From NCBI RefSeq assembly GCF_000938305.1, contig NZ_JYMT01000002.1, positions 1 to 64,000 of the forward strand: 64,000 nt of DNA, written 5' to 3'. A program made the translations under genes and the position numbers. The notes beneath the pieces are model-generated. The model was not told the origin of the DNA, did not search any database, and saw only the letters and a program-made list of their open reading frames with translations. The stretch's first letter is position 1. Every line of letters starts with the position of its first letter. Of the stretch, positions 62,182 to 64,000 are shown one piece after another. This DNA comes from Bradyrhizobium sp. LTSP885. GTDB taxonomy: Bacteria > Pseudomonadota > Alphaproteobacteria > Rhizobiales > Xanthobacteraceae.

Positions 62182-62319
62182 CTTACTGTCACGATACACC
62201 AAAAAGCGGCGGAACGCCGCGAAAAACAACCTTACATTTCGATGACGTCATACGTTTGAAACATCCATGTCAGAACGTCGTGGGAGCAGAATCAAAATTA
62301 ACGATTTGGATCTCCTGCA

Positions 62320-63375
62320 ATGCGCATACTGGTTGCGACCGATGCCTGGCATCCGCAAGTCAACGGCGTGGTGAGGACGTTGACCTCGCTGGCGCGCAGC
62401 GCCGCGGGGCTCGGCGCCGACATCGAATTCCTCACGCCCGATGGCTTTCGCTCGGTCGGGGTGCCGACCTATCCGGGCCTGCGCGTCGCGCTGCCGAACC
62501 GCCGCGAGATCGCGCGCCGGATCGAAGAGGCCGCGCCGGACGCGATCCACATCGCGACCGAAGGTCCGATCGGCTGGTCGGTGCGCGGCTATTGCTGGCG
62601 CAACAAGCTGGCATTCACGACTTCCTACACCACGCGGTTTCCGGAATATGTCTCGGTACGAACCGGGATTCCGGACAGCGTGGGTTACGCCGTGCTGCGC
62701 CACTTCCACGCCGCGGCGTCGATGACGATGGTCGCGACCGACTCGTTGCGGCAGGAGCTCACCGAGCGCGGCTTCCGCAAGCTCGGCTTCTGGACTCGCG
62801 GCGTCGACACCCAGTTGTTCCATCCGGATCACCCGGCCAGCCTCGATTTGCCGCGACCGATCTTCATGACCATGGGCCGCGTTGCGGTGGAGAAGAATCT
62901 CGACGCGTTCCTGTCGCTCGACCTGCCGGGTTCCAAGGTCGTGGTCGGCGACGGGCCGCAGAAGGCGGCGCTCGCGCTGAAATATCCCGACGCGATCTTC
63001 CTCGGCGAGAAAAAGGGACAGGACCTGACCTCGCATCTCGCCGCCGCTGATGTCTTCGTGTTCCCGAGCCTCACCGACACCTTCGGCGTCGTGCAGCTCG
63101 AGGCGCTGGCTTGCGGCACGCCGGTGGCGGCGTTCCCGGTCACCGGCCCGAAGGACGTGATCGCGGATCATCCGATCGGCGCCATCGACAACGATTTGCG
63201 CAGCGCCTGCCTGCGCGCGCTGACGATGTCGCGCGCGACCTGCCGCAGTTTCGCGCTCGAGCGTTCCTGGGAAAACAGTGCGCGTCAGTTCATCGGCAAT
63301 CTGGCCACGTTGCAGCCGAGCCGCGCCCCGCGGCCCGCCCGCCGCGTCGCCGGCCGGACTGCTGTTCCGAATTAA
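62320..63375 (+). CDS. Glycosyltransferase family 4
   Basis: This 351-aa GT-B enzyme has a nucleotide-sugar donor. The N-terminal lobe reads MRILVATDAWHPQVNGVVRTLTSL, the usual start of mannosyltransferase-like GT4 members. The C-terminal motif PSLTDTFGVVQLEALACGTPVAAFPVTGPKD carries the EX7E-like acidic pair. It lies 26 bp before a phospholipid methyltransferase gene, so a lipid or glycolipid acceptor is plausible. Confidence 0.93.
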   Translation: MRILVATDAWHPQVNGVVRTLTSLARSAAGLGADIEFLTPDGFRSVGVPTYPGLRVALPNRREIARRIEEAAPDAIHIATEGPIGWSVRGYCWRNKLAFTTSYTTRFPEYVSVRTGIPDSVGYAVLRHFHAAASMTMVATDSLRQELTERGFRKLGFWTRGVDTQLFHPDHPASLDLPRPIFMTMGRVAVEKNLDAFLSLDLPGSKVVVGDGPQKAALALKYPDAIFLGEKKGQDLTSHLAAADVFVFPSLTDTFGVVQLEALACGTPVAAFPVTGPKDVIADHPIGAIDNDLRSACLRALTMSRATCRSFALERSWENSARQFIGNLATLQPSRAPRPARRVAGRTAVPN

Positions 63376-63401
63376 GACCTCAACCGAACGAGAGACCATC
63401 T

Positions 63402-64000
63402 ATGGCAAATATCATCAAGCTCGACGCCAACCGTCCCCTGGACTTCGACCGCGAGACGGTCGAGCAGGCCTACGACCGCTGGGCGCCGATCTACGACCTC
63501 GTATTCGGCGGCGTGTTCAGCAAGGGCCGGCAGGCCGCGATCCAGGCCACCAACAAGATCGGCGGCCGTGTGCTCGAGGTCGGCGTCGGCACCGGCATCT
63601 CGCTGCCGCTTTACAGCCAGAACGTCCGCATCTTCGGCACCGACATTTCGGAAGCGATGCTGGACAAGGCCAAGAAGCGCGTCGCGGAATACAATCTGAA
63701 GAACGTCGAGGGGCTCGCGGTGATGGACGCCGAGAAGCTCGAATTTCCTGACGATTCGTTCGACGTGGTGATGGCGCAGTATGTCGTCACCGCGGTGCCT
63801 AACCCGGAAGTGGCGCTCGACGAGTTCGCCCGCGTGGTGCGTCCGGGCGGCGAGCTGATCATCCTGACCCGTGTCAGCGCCGATGCCGGCATGCGCCGCT
63901 TCATCGAGCAGAAGCTGCAGCCGGTGGTGCGTCCGCTCGGCTTCCGTACCGCCGAGTTCGCCTGGTCGCGCTACACCAAATGGCTGGCCGGCACGAAGGG
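63402..64000 (+). CDS. pmtA: Phosphatidylethanolamine N-methyltransferase (PmtA-like), partial
   Basis: The gene runs off the right edge; about 200 residues are present. The SAM site is VLEVGVGTGISLPLY, with DISEAMLDKAKKR and VVTAVPNPEVALDEFARVVRPGG after it. The start AYDRWAPIYDLVFGGVFSKGR is typical of the Rhodobacter/Sinorhizobium PmtA that makes phosphatidylcholine. The GT4 gene lies 26 bp upstream, so both may share a transcript. Confidence 0.9.
   Translation, partial: MANIIKLDANRPLDFDRETVEQAYDRWAPIYDLVFGGVFSKGRQAAIQATNKIGGRVLEVGVGTGISLPLYSQNVRIFGTDISEAMLDKAKKRVAEYNLKNVEGLAVMDAEKLEFPDDSFDVVMAQYVVTAVPNPEVALDEFARVVRPGGELIILTRVSADAGMRRFIEQKLQPVVRPLGFRTAEFAWSRYTKWLAGTK

Overview
The window reads as a stretch of chromosome from a Bradyrhizobium-type alphaproteobacterium (Nitrobacteraceae). 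The evidence is high GC with dense coding on both strands, an Irr/ICE-type iron box in front of bacterioferritin, a TPP-controlled thiO-S-G-E-C cluster, a pmtA-type methyltransferase, and many families of bradyrhizobial palindromic intergenic repeats. No rRNA, tRNA or CRISPR array was seen. Most of the region looks like core housekeeping chromosome. The two clear accessory pieces are an IS481-like element at the left edge and an AT-richer NACHT-family STAND ATPase gene at 32.7-34.6 kb.

Layout. 0-1.06 kb: a complete IS481-like element with 30-bp perfect inverted repeats and a GCAAT target duplication, inserted into a copy of a palindromic repeat. 1.1-5 kb: a GNAT acetyltransferase, a GMC oxidoreductase and a Baeyer-Villiger-type monooxygenase. 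5-9 kb: a MoxR AAA+ ATPase divergent from a CoxE-like VWA protein, followed by two sulfurtransferases. 9-19 kb: cell-envelope genes (L,D-transpeptidase, lytic transglycosylase, small glycine-zipper secreted proteins), a 2-hydroxyacid dehydrogenase and the ABC-F protein EttA. 18.8-19.7 kb: bfd and bfr, iron storage and release, with ICE boxes. 19.8-30.6 kb: many small secreted or membrane proteins, a frameshifted MmcQ/YjbR gene, an alpha/beta hydrolase, regulators, a collagen-like protein, an SDR, a J-domain protein, a tandem pair of unrecognised secreted paralogues, RidA and a Mug-type DNA glycosylase.

30.9-34.7 kb: a second Baeyer-Villiger monooxygenase and the NACHT gene, which is the best candidate here for an anti-phage system. 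34.8-40 kb: the thiamine operon, read leftwards from a TPP riboswitch as thiO-thiS-thiG-thiE, with thiC last behind a repeat-filled gap. 40-46.2 kb: a soluble lytic transglycosylase, a two-component system, two PRC-barrel proteins and several very small genes. 46.2-52 kb: a di-haem peroxidase divergent from a secreted phosphoesterase, a degenerate cyclase-like/SRPBCC fusion and a periplasmic glycerophosphodiesterase. 52-64 kb: a GH38 alpha-mannosidase, a tautomerase, orphan LivK-type and TAXI-type binding proteins, a DUF4403 protein, a second L,D-transpeptidase, a TSUP permease, a GT4 glycosyltransferase and the start of a PmtA-like phospholipid methyltransferase that runs off the right edge.

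Start codons were chosen by ribosome-binding site, signal peptide and family start, and often differ from the longest reading frame. Functions are family-level unless stated. All motif statements come from reading the sequence; no database search was possible.
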